A DNA stretch of 64,000 bases from Paenisporosarcina quisquiliarum (GTDB taxonomy: Bacteria; Bacillota; Bacilli; Bacillales_A; Planococcaceae), in NCBI RefSeq assembly GCF_027563315.1, contig NZ_JAMKBJ010000002.1, positions 248,001 through 312,000 of the forward strand, read 5' to 3'. Of the stretch, positions 38,538 through 47,496 are shown piece after piece (the stretch's first letter is position 1; each line of letters begins with the position of its first letter). A model generated the notes under the pieces. That model was not told the DNA's origin and ran no database searches. It worked only from the letters and a program-made list of their open reading frames with translations. A program made the translations under genes and the position numbers.

Positions 38538-39044
38538 TTACTTTTGTGCTGCTTTTACAGCGGCGATTGCTTTTTCATAATCAGGATGTTCTGTTGCTTC
38601 AGAAACATACTCTACATAAGTAACTTTGTCGTTGCTGTCCACTACAAAAATGGCACGAGCAAGCAATCTCAATTCTTTGATTGCTACTCCGTATGCTTCA
38701 CCGAATGACAAATCGCGGTGATCTGAAAGTGTTTGTACTGAATCGATTCCAGCAGCTGCACACCAACGTTTTTGAGCGAATGGCAAATCATTCGAAATGG
38801 TTAAAATGACAACATCTTCACCAAGTTCAGCAGCACTTTCGTTGAATTTTCGAGTTTGTGCATCACATGTACCTGTATCCAATGATGGAACCACACTGAT
38901 CAATCTTGTTTTGCCTTTTGAGTCTTCTAATGTAACCGGGCTAAGATCATTAGCTAAAACTGTGAAATTTGGCGCCGTGTCACCTACTGTTACTTCTTTA
39001 CCAAGTAATGTTACTGGGTTTTGCTTAAATGTAATTTGTGCCAT
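38538..39044 (-). CDS. tpx: Thiol peroxidase (atypical 2-Cys peroxiredoxin)
   Basis: 168 residues. The peroxidatic Cys60 is in [12 protein letters not shown] and the resolving Cys95 in KRWCAAAG, the standard pair for Tpx. It reduces peroxides with thioredoxin. The FNESAAEL helix and the [14 protein letters not shown] block are typical. Confidence 0.96.
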   Translation of the reverse strand: MAQITFKQNPVTLLGKEVTVGDTAPNFTVLANDLSPVTLEDSKGKTRLISVVPSLDTGTCDAQTRKFNESAAELGEDVVILTISNDLPFAQKRWCAAAGIDSVQTLSDHRDLSFGEAYGVAIKELRLLARAIFVVDSNDKVTYVEYVSEATEHPDYEKAIAAVKAAQK

Positions 39045-39071
39045 GATAACGCCTTCCTTTCCTTCATCTTC

Positions 39072-39674
39072 CTACATCTTACTAGAATGCTTTTGGCTGA
39101 TGCAACTGACTTGATTCGGAACAGGCTGATAAGTAGTGATAATCTTCTTTTCATACGTTTGTTCATGAATCACCATTGTATCAGCTATGAAGTCATGCAA
39201 TCCTTGTTTTTTAGGTGTCAAGCCGATAACCCAATACAACGGTAAGATCGTTGCCGAGAAAAAGCGGCCAATCCACTCCCGGAAAAGAATCGTGCTTATA
39301 GAAAGTGACTCCTCCTGTAATCCGATGACGCGTAATCCAAAAACCATTTTCCCGACCGTTTGTTTAAAGAACTTCGTCATTAGTACAAAATATAAATAGA
39401 AAATGAAGCCGGTAACAAATCCGATCGGTGCATACCAAGTTGTCCCTTGTACGTCCCATCCGAAAATACGAAATAACGGATAGATGACAATTGATGTAAT
39501 AGAAGAAATGACAAGTAAATCTAATAAATATGCCCAGAAACGTACCCAGAACCCTGCAGGTTTTAAGACATACTGTTCATTATTGTGAGCTGTATAACTT
39601 GGTTTTGGTGCGACTGGTGCAGCTACTTTTTCAATAGGAGTTTCTTGTTCATTGAGATCTTGTCGATCAGTCAT
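39072..39674 (-). CDS. RDD family membrane protein
   Basis: 200 residues. After a polar N-terminus of about 45 residues comes the RDD core: AGFWVRFWAYLLDLLVIS (helix 1 with the RxxAxxxD pattern), a second helix at about 90-112 and a third at about 135-160. The family is found next to sppA (B. subtilis YteJ). RDD proteins have been linked to ion transport or membrane-protein quality control; the role here is not known. It starts 13 bp after the sppA stop and so shares its operon. Confidence 0.85.
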   Translation of the reverse strand: MTDRQDLNEQETPIEKVAAPVAPKPSYTAHNNEQYVLKPAGFWVRFWAYLLDLLVISSITSIVIYPLFRIFGWDVQGTTWYAPIGFVTGFIFYLYFVLMTKFFKQTVGKMVFGLRVIGLQEESLSISTILFREWIGRFFSATILPLYWVIGLTPKKQGLHDFIADTMVIHEQTYEKKIITTYQPVPNQVSCISQKHSSKM

Positions 39675-39687
39675 TTACTGTTCCTCC

Positions 39688-40701
39688 TCACTTCTCACCG
39701 TATAAATACATCATACGAGGAGCGTTATAATCCGAAAGTAAACGGCCAACCAATTGCGTTTCCATGTCTCCACCCATTAATGATTGAGCTTTCATGGAAA
39801 ATAGGCTCGTGAAGCCTGAAGGATATTCATATTGCATGACTTCTGCGTTCTCTAAATCAAAGTCTTTACGAACAGCTTCAATAACATCTTCCAAATATCC
39901 ATAATCATCCGCAAGACCGGCTTCTATCGCCTGACGCCCATTCATAATGCGTCCATCCGCCACTTTTTTCACTTCAGCTTCCGTCATGCCACGGCCTTCT
40001 TCAATAATATCTACAAATGACTCATACGATTCGTTGATCATGTCCTGTAACATCGCACGCTCATCTTCAGTCATTTCACGGGTTGGGCTCATGATATCTT
40101 TATACGGTCCTGTTTTGATGGTTACGAAATCAACACCATATTTTTCAGCGAGTTTTCCGTAGTTTACACTCTCCATAATTACCCCAATGGAACCTGTTAA
40201 TGTTTCTTTATTCAAGAAAATTTTCTCTGCAGGTGCGGCGATATAATAGCCGCCTGATGCTGCCATGCTGCCCATCGACACATAAAATGGAACGCCAACT
40301 TCTTCTTGTACTTCTTTTATTTTATCGTATATTTGTGCAGACTCGACAACACCGCCACCTGGTGAGTTTACTTGCAAAACCACCGCTTTGATTGAATCGT
40401 CTTCTTTAATCATTTCAAGTTGATCCATAAAAAACTGGTGATCGTAACCGGCCGCTCCAAATAGTGAAGTTGCGCCGCCTGTATCCTGGATCACGCCGTC
40501 CACTGTTAATACAGCGATACGTTCAGACAGATCGCCTGCTTCCAATACGCTTTCAGTATATTCACTTTCTGGCACAGCCAGCATGTTTTCAAAATTAGAT
40601 GTCCAATCATTACTAAAAGCAAATGACGCAATATTAATGATGATAGACAAGCCGAATAATAGTGCAGCAGCACCTAAAGCAATCCAACGTTTTGCATTCA
40701 A
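39688..40701 (-). CDS. sppA: Signal peptide peptidase SppA
   Basis: 337 residues. A single N-terminal membrane anchor is at about 8-30. The S49 catalytic domain has nucleophile Ser149 in SMGSMAASGGYY and general-base Lys201 in TGPYKDIMSPT. It degrades left-over signal peptides at the outer face of the membrane. In B. subtilis SppA also confers lantibiotic resistance together with SppI. Divergent from the NAD kinase gene. Confidence 0.95.
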   Translation of the reverse strand: MNAKRWIALGAAALLFGLSIIINIASFAFSNDWTSNFENMLAVPESEYTESVLEAGDLSERIAVLTVDGVIQDTGGATSLFGAAGYDHQFFMDQLEMIKEDDSIKAVVLQVNSPGGGVVESAQIYDKIKEVQEEVGVPFYVSMGSMAASGGYYIAAPAEKIFLNKETLTGSIGVIMESVNYGKLAEKYGVDFVTIKTGPYKDIMSPTREMTEDERAMLQDMINESYESFVDIIEEGRGMTEAEVKKVADGRIMNGRQAIEAGLADDYGYLEDVIEAVRKDFDLENAEVMQYEYPSGFTSLFSMKAQSLMGGDMETQLVGRLLSDYNAPRMMYLYGEK

Positions 40702-40800
40702 TTCAATAATCCCCCTTTTTCTACTCTTAACGTAATACGAATAAAATGTCGAAATGTTTCAGAACATGCTAAAATAACGACAAGTATCCACGGAAAGGTC

Positions 40801-41610
40801 GTGACAGTATTGTCCGAACGTACACATATTTTTATTTATTCCAAACATGATGAAAGCTCCCTACAAAAAAAATCAATTCTGACAGAGATGATTTCGAAAC
40901 AAGGATTCAATACGGTAGATGATGCTGATAGCGCAAATATCATTGTCAGCTTAGGTGGAGATGGTTCTTTCCTTCAAGCCGTCCGCAAAACCGGTTTCCG
41001 TCAAGATTGTCTGTATGCAGGAATCTCTACTACTGGGTCGCTGGGTATGTATTGTGATTTTCATTTCCACGACATGGAGACAGTGATTCAGGCAGTTCAA
41101 CATGCAGAAATTGAAGTACGTCGTTACCCTATTTTACAAGTTATAGTGGATGACAATCCACCTTTTTATTGCTTGAATGAATTTAGTATCCGTTCCAATA
41201 TTATTAAGACATTTGTTCTTGATGTCGAGATTGATGGACTACATTTCGAAACATTCCGGGGTGACGGCATGATCATTGCAACACCGACTGGTAGCACAGC
41301 TTATAATAAGTCTGTAAATGGTGCAGTCGTGGACCCTCTCCTTCCTTGTTTCCAAGTCTCTGAACTTGCATCCGTAAACAGTAACAAATACCGCACACTC
41401 GGTTCTTCATTCATTTTAAGCGGTCAACGTCAATTAACATTACGCTTGCAGCAAGATGGCAATGACTACCCTACCATGGGGATGGACAATGAATCATTAA
41501 GTATTCAACATGTGGAATCAGTTAAAATTGAATTAAGTGACCGTATCGTTAAGACCGTCAAGCTAAAAAACAATTCATTCTGGGAAAAAGTGAAACGCAC
41601 GTATCTTTAA
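40801..41610 (+). CDS. NAD kinase (second Bacillus type, NadK2/YtdI)
   Basis: 269 residues. It starts at GTG (GGAAAGG directly upstream), though TTG at 40810 is possible. It phosphorylates NAD to NADP. Conserved blocks are NIIVSLGGDGSFLQAVRK (GGDG), CLNEFSIR (NE/D motif) and GDGMIIATPTGSTAYNKS. It is much closer to B. subtilis NadK2 (ytdI) than to NadK1. Confidence 0.94.
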   Translation: MTVLSERTHIFIYSKHDESSLQKKSILTEMISKQGFNTVDDADSANIIVSLGGDGSFLQAVRKTGFRQDCLYAGISTTGSLGMYCDFHFHDMETVIQAVQHAEIEVRRYPILQVIVDDNPPFYCLNEFSIRSNIIKTFVLDVEIDGLHFETFRGDGMIIATPTGSTAYNKSVNGAVVDPLLPCFQVSELASVNSNKYRTLGSSFILSGQRQLTLRLQQDGNDYPTMGMDNESLSIQHVESVKIELSDRIVKTVKLKNNSFWEKVKRTYL

Positions 41611-41634
41611 TTTTTAAAAATGCAATAAAAATGT

Positions 41635-41739
41635 GAGTGGACGGAAATTGGCGCGACTAGACGGAAACTCACCCTGACTGATCAAAAACTCATGACGAGT
41701 GGACAGAAACCTCATATAACTGGACATAACAAAAATTGA
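41635..41739. repeat. Array 3 of degenerate 21-bp repeats (core GTGGACGGAAA)
   Basis: Five units of exactly 21 bp start at 41635, 41656, 41677, 41698 and 41719. Cores are GTGGACGGAAA, CTAGACGGAAA, CTGATCAAAAA, GTGGACAGAAA and CTGGACATAAC. The plus frame starting at 41635 stays open and reads as heptads (EWTEIGA / TRRKLTL / TDQKLMT / SGQKPHI / TGHNKN). It lies between the convergent NAD kinase and rarD genes, just before their shared terminator. Confidence 0.8.
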
Positions 41740-41744
41740 TGCCA

Positions 41745-41783
41745 AGAAAAAACAGACGAGATTCCCCATCTCGTCTGTTTTAT
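41745..41783. terminator. Bidirectional terminator between NAD kinase and rarD genes
   Basis: AACAGACGAGA pairs with TCTCGTCTGTT (11 bp, 7-base loop), with A-run before and TTTTATATTTT after. It overlaps the rarD stop codon. Confidence 0.9.
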
Positions 41784-42694
41784 ATTTTAGCCAATTTAAT
41801 TTTTCTCGCTCGTGCTTCCATTACCTTCGAAACTGTAAAGAGAATCAGCGCAAGCCAGATCAGGGAAAATGACAGTAAATCAATGGCATTGAACGTTTCT
41901 CCATAAATAATGACTCCAAGAAACAACATACAAGTCGGTGCAATGTATTGTAAAAATCCGATCATGTATAAAGGAATTTGTTGAGCTCCTTTTGCGAATA
42001 GAACTAATGGTACTGCAGTAGCGGCACCTGTCAGAATCAACAACAAATCCGTTTGGAATGAATCATGAAAAAGGACAGCCTGGTCAGTAAAAAATAAATA
42101 AAGGTAATAAATAAACGCGAATGGCACTATAAACATAGTTTCGATTGTCAGCCCGCGAACAGCATCTAACGGGATTGTTTTTTTCATCAATCCGTAAATG
42201 GCGAAACTGATAGCCAGAGCAAAAGCAAGCCATGGGAAACGCCCATAGGATATGGTCAGGATTAGTACACCAATGGAAGCAATGACAAAGGCAAGTTTTT
42301 GCGCTGTCGTCAAACGTTCCTTCAAGAAAATGATCCCCAGTAAAACAGAAATCAATGGATTAATATAGTAACCTAAACTCGTTTCTACAAGATGGTTACT
42401 GTTAACGGCCCAAATATATAAAAACCAGTTTCCTGAGATTAATACCGACGCAAGAAACAGGCTCCAAAATGCTTTCTGATTCAGCCACAATGTTTTTAAA
42501 TCTTCAATCAGCAGTCTGCTGTTTCTCATCATTGCAACGAATAACAATGTAAATATAAATGCCCAAAGGACACGGCTTGTTAAGATTTCATCACTCGGCA
42601 CATGGTTCAGCCACTTCCAATAGATTGGAAGAACTCCCCAAACAAGATACGCGCCGATCGCCCAGATGACACCTTGACGTTCTTTGTCTAACAT
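41780..42694 (-). CDS. rarD: RarD-type EamA family transporter
   Basis: 304 residues with ten predicted membrane helices in two EamA halves. The N-terminus GVIWAIGAYLVWGVLPIYWKWL and the GYYINPLISVLLG block are RarD hallmarks. RarD is named after chloramphenicol sensitivity in E. coli; the true substrate is not established. Monocistronic between two terminators. Confidence 0.9.
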   Translation of the reverse strand: MLDKERQGVIWAIGAYLVWGVLPIYWKWLNHVPSDEILTSRVLWAFIFTLLFVAMMRNSRLLIEDLKTLWLNQKAFWSLFLASVLISGNWFLYIWAVNSNHLVETSLGYYINPLISVLLGIIFLKERLTTAQKLAFVIASIGVLILTISYGRFPWLAFALAISFAIYGLMKKTIPLDAVRGLTIETMFIVPFAFIYYLYLFFTDQAVLFHDSFQTDLLLILTGAATAVPLVLFAKGAQQIPLYMIGFLQYIAPTCMLFLGVIIYGETFNAIDLLSFSLIWLALILFTVSKVMEARARKIKLAKI

Positions 42695-42765
42695 CGCTTC
42701 ACCTCATTAGTTTGACTCTCGAAATATATCTCATTATAGAATCCTTTTGAGGGAAAGTAAACGAC

Positions 42766-42816
42766 AAAAAACTATTCTTATAAACCTTTTACACAAAGGC
42801 TATAAGAATAGTTTTT
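42766..42816 (-). terminator. Strong terminator after the acyl-CoA synthetase gene
   Basis: A 16-bp inverted repeat (arms 42767-42782 and 42801-42816, core ACTATTCTTATA) is followed on the minus strand by a T run. Confidence 0.9.
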
Positions 42817-42823
42817 GAAGTAC

Positions 42824-44395
42824 TTATTTAGATAGTTCTTGATTTCTTAGTTCTATACGTCGTATTTTACCAGAAGCAGTTTTAGGCAACTCTTCGATAA
42901 ATGTTATATCACGAGGATACTTATACGGCGCAGTTAATGTTTTTACATGGTCCTGCAAATCTTTTACCAGCTCTGACGATGCCTGTTCTGAATCTACCAA
43001 TACGACATATGCTTTGACGATATGACCACGAATTTCATCTGGACTTCCCACAACAGCACATTCTTTAACCATCGGATGCTTAACTAAAGCGTCTTCCACT
43101 TCAAACGGTCCAATCGTGTATCCCGAACTGATGATAATATCATCTCCACGACCTTCAAACCAGAAGTACCCGTCCTCATCCTTAGAAGCCTTGTCTCCTG
43201 TAATATAATAAGTTCCCCTGAATTGCATTTTTGTGCGCTCAGGATCTTTTAAATAAGATTTAAATAATGCTGGTGTATCGACATGAACTGCAATATCCCC
43301 GACTTCTCCAGGTGCACAAACCTCTCCAAATTCATTAATGATGTCAACTTGGTTACCAGGTGTTGGTTTCCCCATTGACCCTGGACGCGCTTCCATGCCT
43401 TTCATTGTTCCAACCAATAATGTGTTTTCCGTCTGTCCATAGCCGTCCCGCACTTCTAAACCGAATTCCCGATTGAATGTATCAATGACTTCACGATTTA
43501 ACGGTTCGCCGGCAGACACTGCACTATGCAGTGAAGATAGATTATACGCAGATAATCCCTCCACTTTCGCCATAATTCTGTATTCGGTTGGTGTACAGCA
43601 GAGAACATTTACTTGATATTCCTCAAGTAAAGTTAAATACGTTTTCGGTTCAAATTTTCCATGATAAACAAATCCAGTTGCACCACTGCCGAGAGTTGCG
43701 ACAAAAGGACTCCAGATCCACTTTTGCCACCCTGGACTTGCTGTTGCCCAAACAACATCGCCTTCGTGAATTCCCAGCCAATTTTCAGCAGATGTACGTA
43801 AATGTGCAAATGCCCAACCGTGAGTATGCACAACACCTTTAGGATTCCCTGTCGTCCCACTTGTGTATGACAAAAATGCCATATCTGAGTTTTTAGTGGC
43901 AGCTCCCTTAAATTCAGAAGAAGCTTTTTGAAGTTCTTCCGTCAAAGATACCCAGTTTCCGGTTCCTTCTCCAATGACAAATTGAGTCAGTCCATTTAAA
44001 TTTTCTACTTGTTCAAATTGGCTGATGAAAGGCTCGTATGCCACAATCGCTTTTGCTTCGCTATGTACTAAACGGTAATCAATATCTTTTGCTCTCAGCA
44101 TTTCGGAACTTGGGATAACAACCAGTCCAGCTTTTAAAGCACCTATATAAGTTACATACGCTTCAATTAATCTTGGTACCATGACCAAAACGACATCACC
44201 TTGCGTCAACCCACTATTCGTAAAGACATTGGCAGCTTGATTTGCCAGTTGCATCAATTCTTTGTATGTAATTTCTTTCGTTTCGCCAGTCTCACTTTTC
44301 CATATCAAGGCTAAACGATTTTCATCCGTTGCATATTTTTCAAATTCCTGTACCAAGTTATAACTTGAAGGTGCCAATAAGTTTTCACGATTCAC
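42824..44395 (-). CDS. Acyl-CoA synthetase, acetate/medium-chain type (YtcI-like)
   Basis: 523 residues, starting at GTG with AAGGGGGA upstream. The ANL superfamily motifs are in order: P-loop LSYTSGTTGNPKGVVHTHG (about 172-190), GWQKW, DGYGQTE, YITGDKASKDEDGYFWFEGRGDD and the C-terminal PKTASGKIRR with the catalytic Lys. It activates a carboxylate as acyl-AMP and then acyl-CoA. Length and the SSGYTIGPFEVE hinge fit the acetate/medium-chain group such as B. subtilis YtcI; the chain-length preference cannot be read. No cre site was found in the leader. Confidence 0.85.
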   Translation of the reverse strand: MNRENLLAPSSYNLVQEFEKYATDENRLALIWKSETGETKEITYKELMQLANQAANVFTNSGLTQGDVVLVMVPRLIEAYVTYIGALKAGLVVIPSSEMLRAKDIDYRLVHSEAKAIVAYEPFISQFEQVENLNGLTQFVIGEGTGNWVSLTEELQKASSEFKGAATKNSDMAFLSYTSGTTGNPKGVVHTHGWAFAHLRTSAENWLGIHEGDVVWATASPGWQKWIWSPFVATLGSGATGFVYHGKFEPKTYLTLLEEYQVNVLCCTPTEYRIMAKVEGLSAYNLSSLHSAVSAGEPLNREVIDTFNREFGLEVRDGYGQTENTLLVGTMKGMEARPGSMGKPTPGNQVDIINEFGEVCAPGEVGDIAVHVDTPALFKSYLKDPERTKMQFRGTYYITGDKASKDEDGYFWFEGRGDDIIISSGYTIGPFEVEDALVKHPMVKECAVVGSPDEIRGHIVKAYVVLVDSEQASSELVKDLQDHVKTLTAPYKYPRDITFIEELPKTASGKIRRIELRNQELSK

Positions 44396-44523
44396 TTTAG
44401 TTCCCCCTTGTTGAGTGATCCATCCTTCTTCATTATAGCTATATAATACTGATTTTTCAAAAAGAACATTATAATCAGTTAATTTATTATTTACTTATCA
44501 CCTTTATGTCTTGGGAGTGTTGT

Positions 44524-44628
44524 TTTCAGACGTCGCTGCTCTTTTCTCAGACGTGAAGCATCATTTTTCAGACGTCACCAGCAATTTTTCAGACGTCACA
44601 GCCAGAAACTCAGACTGAGCATGACCTA
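44524..44628. repeat. Array 4 of degenerate 21-bp repeats (core TTTTCAGACGTC)
   Basis: Five units start at 44524, 44545, 44566, 44587 and 44608, exactly 21 bp apart. Cores are TTTTCAGACGTC, TTCTCAGACGTG, TTTTCAGACGTC, TTTTCAGACGTC and AACTCAGACTGA. A plus frame beginning with ATG at 44506 runs through the array as FSDV-containing heptads to a TGA in the last unit, but has no ribosome binding site. It lies between the ssp terminator and the start of the acyl-CoA synthetase gene. Confidence 0.85.
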
Positions 44629-44643
44629 TCCTTTTAAAACAAC

Positions 44644-44670
44644 AAAAAACCGGCAGCTTTCGCTACCGGT
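44644..44670 (-). terminator. Rho-independent terminator after the ssp gene
   Basis: CCGGCAGC pairs with GCTACCGG (one G-T pair, 4-base loop) and the minus strand continues with TTTTTTG. It lies just after the ssp stop codon. Confidence 0.9.
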
Positions 44671-44682
44671 TCGAAACTTTAA

Positions 44683-44886
44683 TTATTTTTTGTAACCGCC
44701 GTTTAATTGTTGCTCTGCCATTTGCACTAAACGCTTAGTAATTTCTCCGCCAACGGAACCGTTAGCACGCGCTGTAGCATCTGGTCCAAGCTGTACACCG
44801 AACTCTTGTGCAATTTCATATTTCATTTGGTCTAAAGCTTGTTTTACACCTGGAACGACTAGTTGATTTGAACTTTGATTTGCCAT
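44683..44886 (-). CDS. Alpha/beta-type small acid-soluble spore protein
   Basis: 67 residues with the two SASP signatures: [38 protein letters not shown] includes the GPR protease cleavage site (E-F-G-V) and the DNA-binding block. These proteins coat spore DNA and protect it from UV and heat. The start has AAGGAGGTGA. The sigma-G promoter at 44912-44941 fits forespore expression. Direct evidence that the organism makes endospores. Confidence 0.97.
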   Translation of the reverse strand: MANQSSNQLVVPGVKQALDQMKYEIAQEFGVQLGPDATARANGSVGGEITKRLVQMAEQQLNGGYKK

Positions 44887-44911
44887 GTCTGTGTCACCTC
44901 CTTGTTGAATA

Positions 44912-44941
44912 TAGAATGTGCCGGATGGACGAATTCATGCA
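44912..44941 (-). promoter_or_regulatory. Sigma-G promoter of the ssp gene
   Basis: On the minus strand the -35 TGCATG (44936-44941) and the -10 CATTCTA (44912-44918) are separated by 17 bp. The -10 fits the sigma-G consensus CATNNTA. Positioned about 26 nt before the start codon. Confidence 0.65.
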
Positions 44942-45028
44942 TTCACAAGAAGTAGTAATTTATGGGTATTATCATTGTTCAATAACAGCCGAACACATCG
45001 TTTAAATTTCTATGGTCTTTATGGCTTT

Positions 45029-46234
45029 TTAGAGAAGGTCGGAGAATTTATCTTGTTTCTTTTTAGGGAACATGATGATTTCACGTTCACTTACCGCTTC
45101 TGCAATCATTTCATCAAATGTTTTAAAGCTTTCATAATACTCCACTTTTTCAAGCTTTGGTTTTGTTTTTGGGCTGGCAGGAGTGAAAATTGTACAACAA
45201 TCTTCATACGGTCTGATTGAAACATCGTACGTATCGATTTGTTGAGCAATTTCAATAATATCTTGCTTGTCATATGAAATAAGTGGACGTAATACAGGTG
45301 TGTTCGTCACTGCATTGATTGCCGTTAAGCTCTCAAGTGTCTGACTTGCCACTTGTCCAAGGCTTTCACCTGTAATAATTGCTAAAGCATTCGTTTCTTC
45401 ACGCACTAAATCCGTAATCTTTAACATCATTCTCCTAGTCGTTGTCATTGAAACATTGTCTGGGATTTGTTTTTGAATTTCTTGCTGAATCGCAGTAAAC
45501 GGAATGATATGCAGTTTTACTGACGCACCAAAACGACTTAGTTTATCAGCTAATTCCATTACTTTTTCCTTAGACTGTTCACTTGTAAACGGAGGGCTAT
45601 GAAAATGAATAGCATCCAGGCGAACTCCACGTTTTAACATTTGGTAACCAGCAACTGGACTATCAATACCACCAGAAAGCATCAGTATGGATTTTCCATT
45701 AGATCCAATCGGCAATCCACCTGCACCTGGAATGACTTCCGCCATCATATAAACTGCATCTCTTCGTACTTCTACACGCAGTTCGATATCTGGTTTCTTC
45801 ATTTGAACCTGAATTTCAGGGAATGTACGCAGCACATTGGAACCAACAAACTGTTGCAGTTCATTTGTTTCCATTTCAAACGGTTTGTAAGAACGTTTTA
45901 CGGTTACTTTAAACGTTTTATTTGTGCGGTCGATTGATTCCACAATTTTTATGGCTGTTTGTTTGATATCTTCCAGATCATGGCTGCAAGATGCAACAGG
46001 ACTGAAAGACTGGATGCCAAAAATGCGCGGTAGTCGCTCGATGATTTGATTCATGGTTTCCTGTTCATTAGCTCGAATAAACATACGATCGCGTTCTGTC
46101 ACAATTTGAATTTTTGGCAAATCAGCAAATGCGTAACGGACATTATCACGTAGTCTTCCCGTAAACGAACTTCTATTTCTTCCCTTTGTAGATAATTCAC
46201 CATATCTGATTAATATTTCTTTCCATTCCAACAT
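45029..46234 (-). CDS. thiI: tRNA 4-thiouridine synthase ThiI (no rhodanese domain)
   Basis: 401 residues, the Bacillus length. The N-terminal ferredoxin-like and THUMP domains cover about 1-165. The PP-loop ATPase starts with LSGGIDSPVAGY (about 183-194). The C-terminal rhodanese domain of E. coli ThiI is absent, as in B. subtilis, where the neighbouring desulfurase NifZ donates sulfur. It starts 3 bp after the desulfurase stop, so the pair is coupled. Confidence 0.95.
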   Translation of the reverse strand: MLEWKEILIRYGELSTKGRNRSSFTGRLRDNVRYAFADLPKIQIVTERDRMFIRANEQETMNQIIERLPRIFGIQSFSPVASCSHDLEDIKQTAIKIVESIDRTNKTFKVTVKRSYKPFEMETNELQQFVGSNVLRTFPEIQVQMKKPDIELRVEVRRDAVYMMAEVIPGAGGLPIGSNGKSILMLSGGIDSPVAGYQMLKRGVRLDAIHFHSPPFTSEQSKEKVMELADKLSRFGASVKLHIIPFTAIQQEIQKQIPDNVSMTTTRRMMLKITDLVREETNALAIITGESLGQVASQTLESLTAINAVTNTPVLRPLISYDKQDIIEIAQQIDTYDVSIRPYEDCCTIFTPASPKTKPKLEKVEYYESFKTFDEMIAEAVSEREIIMFPKKKQDKFSDLL

Positions 46235-46237
46235 GTT

Positions 46238-47371
46238 TTAATCTCCTTTAACTTGCTTGATAATTGCAGTGAAATTTTCGATAAAATAATCAATTTGTTC
46301 ATCGCTATTGCTCGTACCCAGACTAATGCGAATCACGCCTTTTGTGTAACCATCTGGTAAACCGATCGCTTTAATTACATGACTGATTTTTGTTTGTTTT
46401 GAAGAACAAGCACTTGATGTCGACACAATGATTCCCCTTGCCTGCAACGCATTCACCAAAACTTCTCCTTTTATATTTCGGACGCTAACGGTTAAGATGT
46501 GTGCTGCGCCATCTTCTGGGGATAATATTCGTATATCCTTAAAATTACGAATGAAGTTTCTTAACTTTTCGTTCCATTGAATATATTTTGTTTGCATGGC
46601 TTCTTGATTTTCGAATGCAATTCGCATCGCTTTCGCAAAAGCTACAGCTTGAGGAACGGGTACAGTCCCACTTCTTAAGCCAAACTCTTGTCCTCCACCT
46701 ACAATAATCGGTTCAAACGATACATGACCTGTCCAGGCCACAATCCCCGTTCCTTTTAAACCATTGAATTTATGTCCTGACAGTGTCAGTACATCCGCTC
46801 CAATTAAGGGAAAAGTGATAGGATATTTGCCAAAACTTTGTACCGCGTCTACATGAAATATTGCACGGCTGTGTTGATGAATGACTTCTGCAAGTTGTTT
46901 AATTGGTTGAATGCTGCCCAACTCGTTATTGATATGCATAACACTAACCAAAATTGTATCTTTTCGCAATCGCTCTTTCACATCATCAATTGATATGACG
47001 CCTTTTTCATTTACTGGCAAAATGTCTATTTCAAAGCCTTTATTCGCCAACTGTTTCATTGATTCAAGTACAGAAGGATGTTCAATGCTTGAAGTGATGA
47101 TATGTCTTCCTCGACCTTGAAGAGTTCTAGCAAGTCCGTTAATGGCGAAATGGTTGGATTCTGTACCACCTGATGTGAAAATGACTTTACTTTCTTCCGT
47201 TTTCAGCATGTCGGCAACTTGCTTTCGAGCACGCGAAAGTAGCGAATTCGAATCGACCCCCATTTCATGCAAGGATGCGGGGTTTGCATAGAACGTCTCA
47301 TTTACCTTTACAAATGTATCCAACACTTCTTTATTTGGTTTAGTCGTTGCACTATGATCGAAATAATACAC
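46238..47371 (-). CDS. Cysteine desulfurase dedicated to ThiI (NifZ/IscS-like)
   Basis: 377 residues. The frame opens at an ATG (47389), but that ATG overlaps the ribosome binding site AAAAGGAG. The GTG 7 nt after it gives the natural N-terminus YYFDHSATTKPN, so GTG at 47371 is chosen. It is a class V PLP enzyme: PLP-Lys in LSGHKFNGLKGTG and active-site Cys in STSSACSSKQ. It removes sulfur from cysteine for 4-thiouridine synthesis in tRNA. The partner thiI is directly downstream, as in B. subtilis nifZ-thiI. Confidence 0.92.
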   Translation of the reverse strand: MYYFDHSATTKPNKEVLDTFVKVNETFYANPASLHEMGVDSNSLLSRARKQVADMLKTEESKVIFTSGGTESNHFAINGLARTLQGRGRHIITSSIEHPSVLESMKQLANKGFEIDILPVNEKGVISIDDVKERLRKDTILVSVMHINNELGSIQPIKQLAEVIHQHSRAIFHVDAVQSFGKYPITFPLIGADVLTLSGHKFNGLKGTGIVAWTGHVSFEPIIVGGGQEFGLRSGTVPVPQAVAFAKAMRIAFENQEAMQTKYIQWNEKLRNFIRNFKDIRILSPEDGAAHILTVSVRNIKGEVLVNALQARGIIVSTSSACSSKQTKISHVIKAIGLPDGYTKGVIRISLGTSNSDEQIDYFIENFTAIIKQVKGD

Positions 47372-47390
47372 GGTTGTACTCCTTTTCATT

Positions 47391-47424
47391 AGAAAACCAC
47401 CAGCACAAGTTGTGCGGTGGTTTC
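47391..47424 (-). terminator. Terminator between ezrA and the desulfurase gene
   Basis: AAACCACC and GGTGGTTT with inner CACAA/TTGTG form a long hairpin, followed on the minus strand by TTTTCT. It ends about 20 nt before the desulfurase start. Confidence 0.8.
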
Positions 47425-47496
47425 AATTGCCTTATTATCTAGCTTCAATCACAACACTTGAATTTTAGCTAGAGTGGCACGATAGCTTTTTTATTA

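Noticed and set aside
44506-44618. 37-codon FSDV heptad frame as a real gene
   Set aside because: No ribosome binding site; the open frame follows from the 21-bp period. Kept as a repeat, not a CDS.
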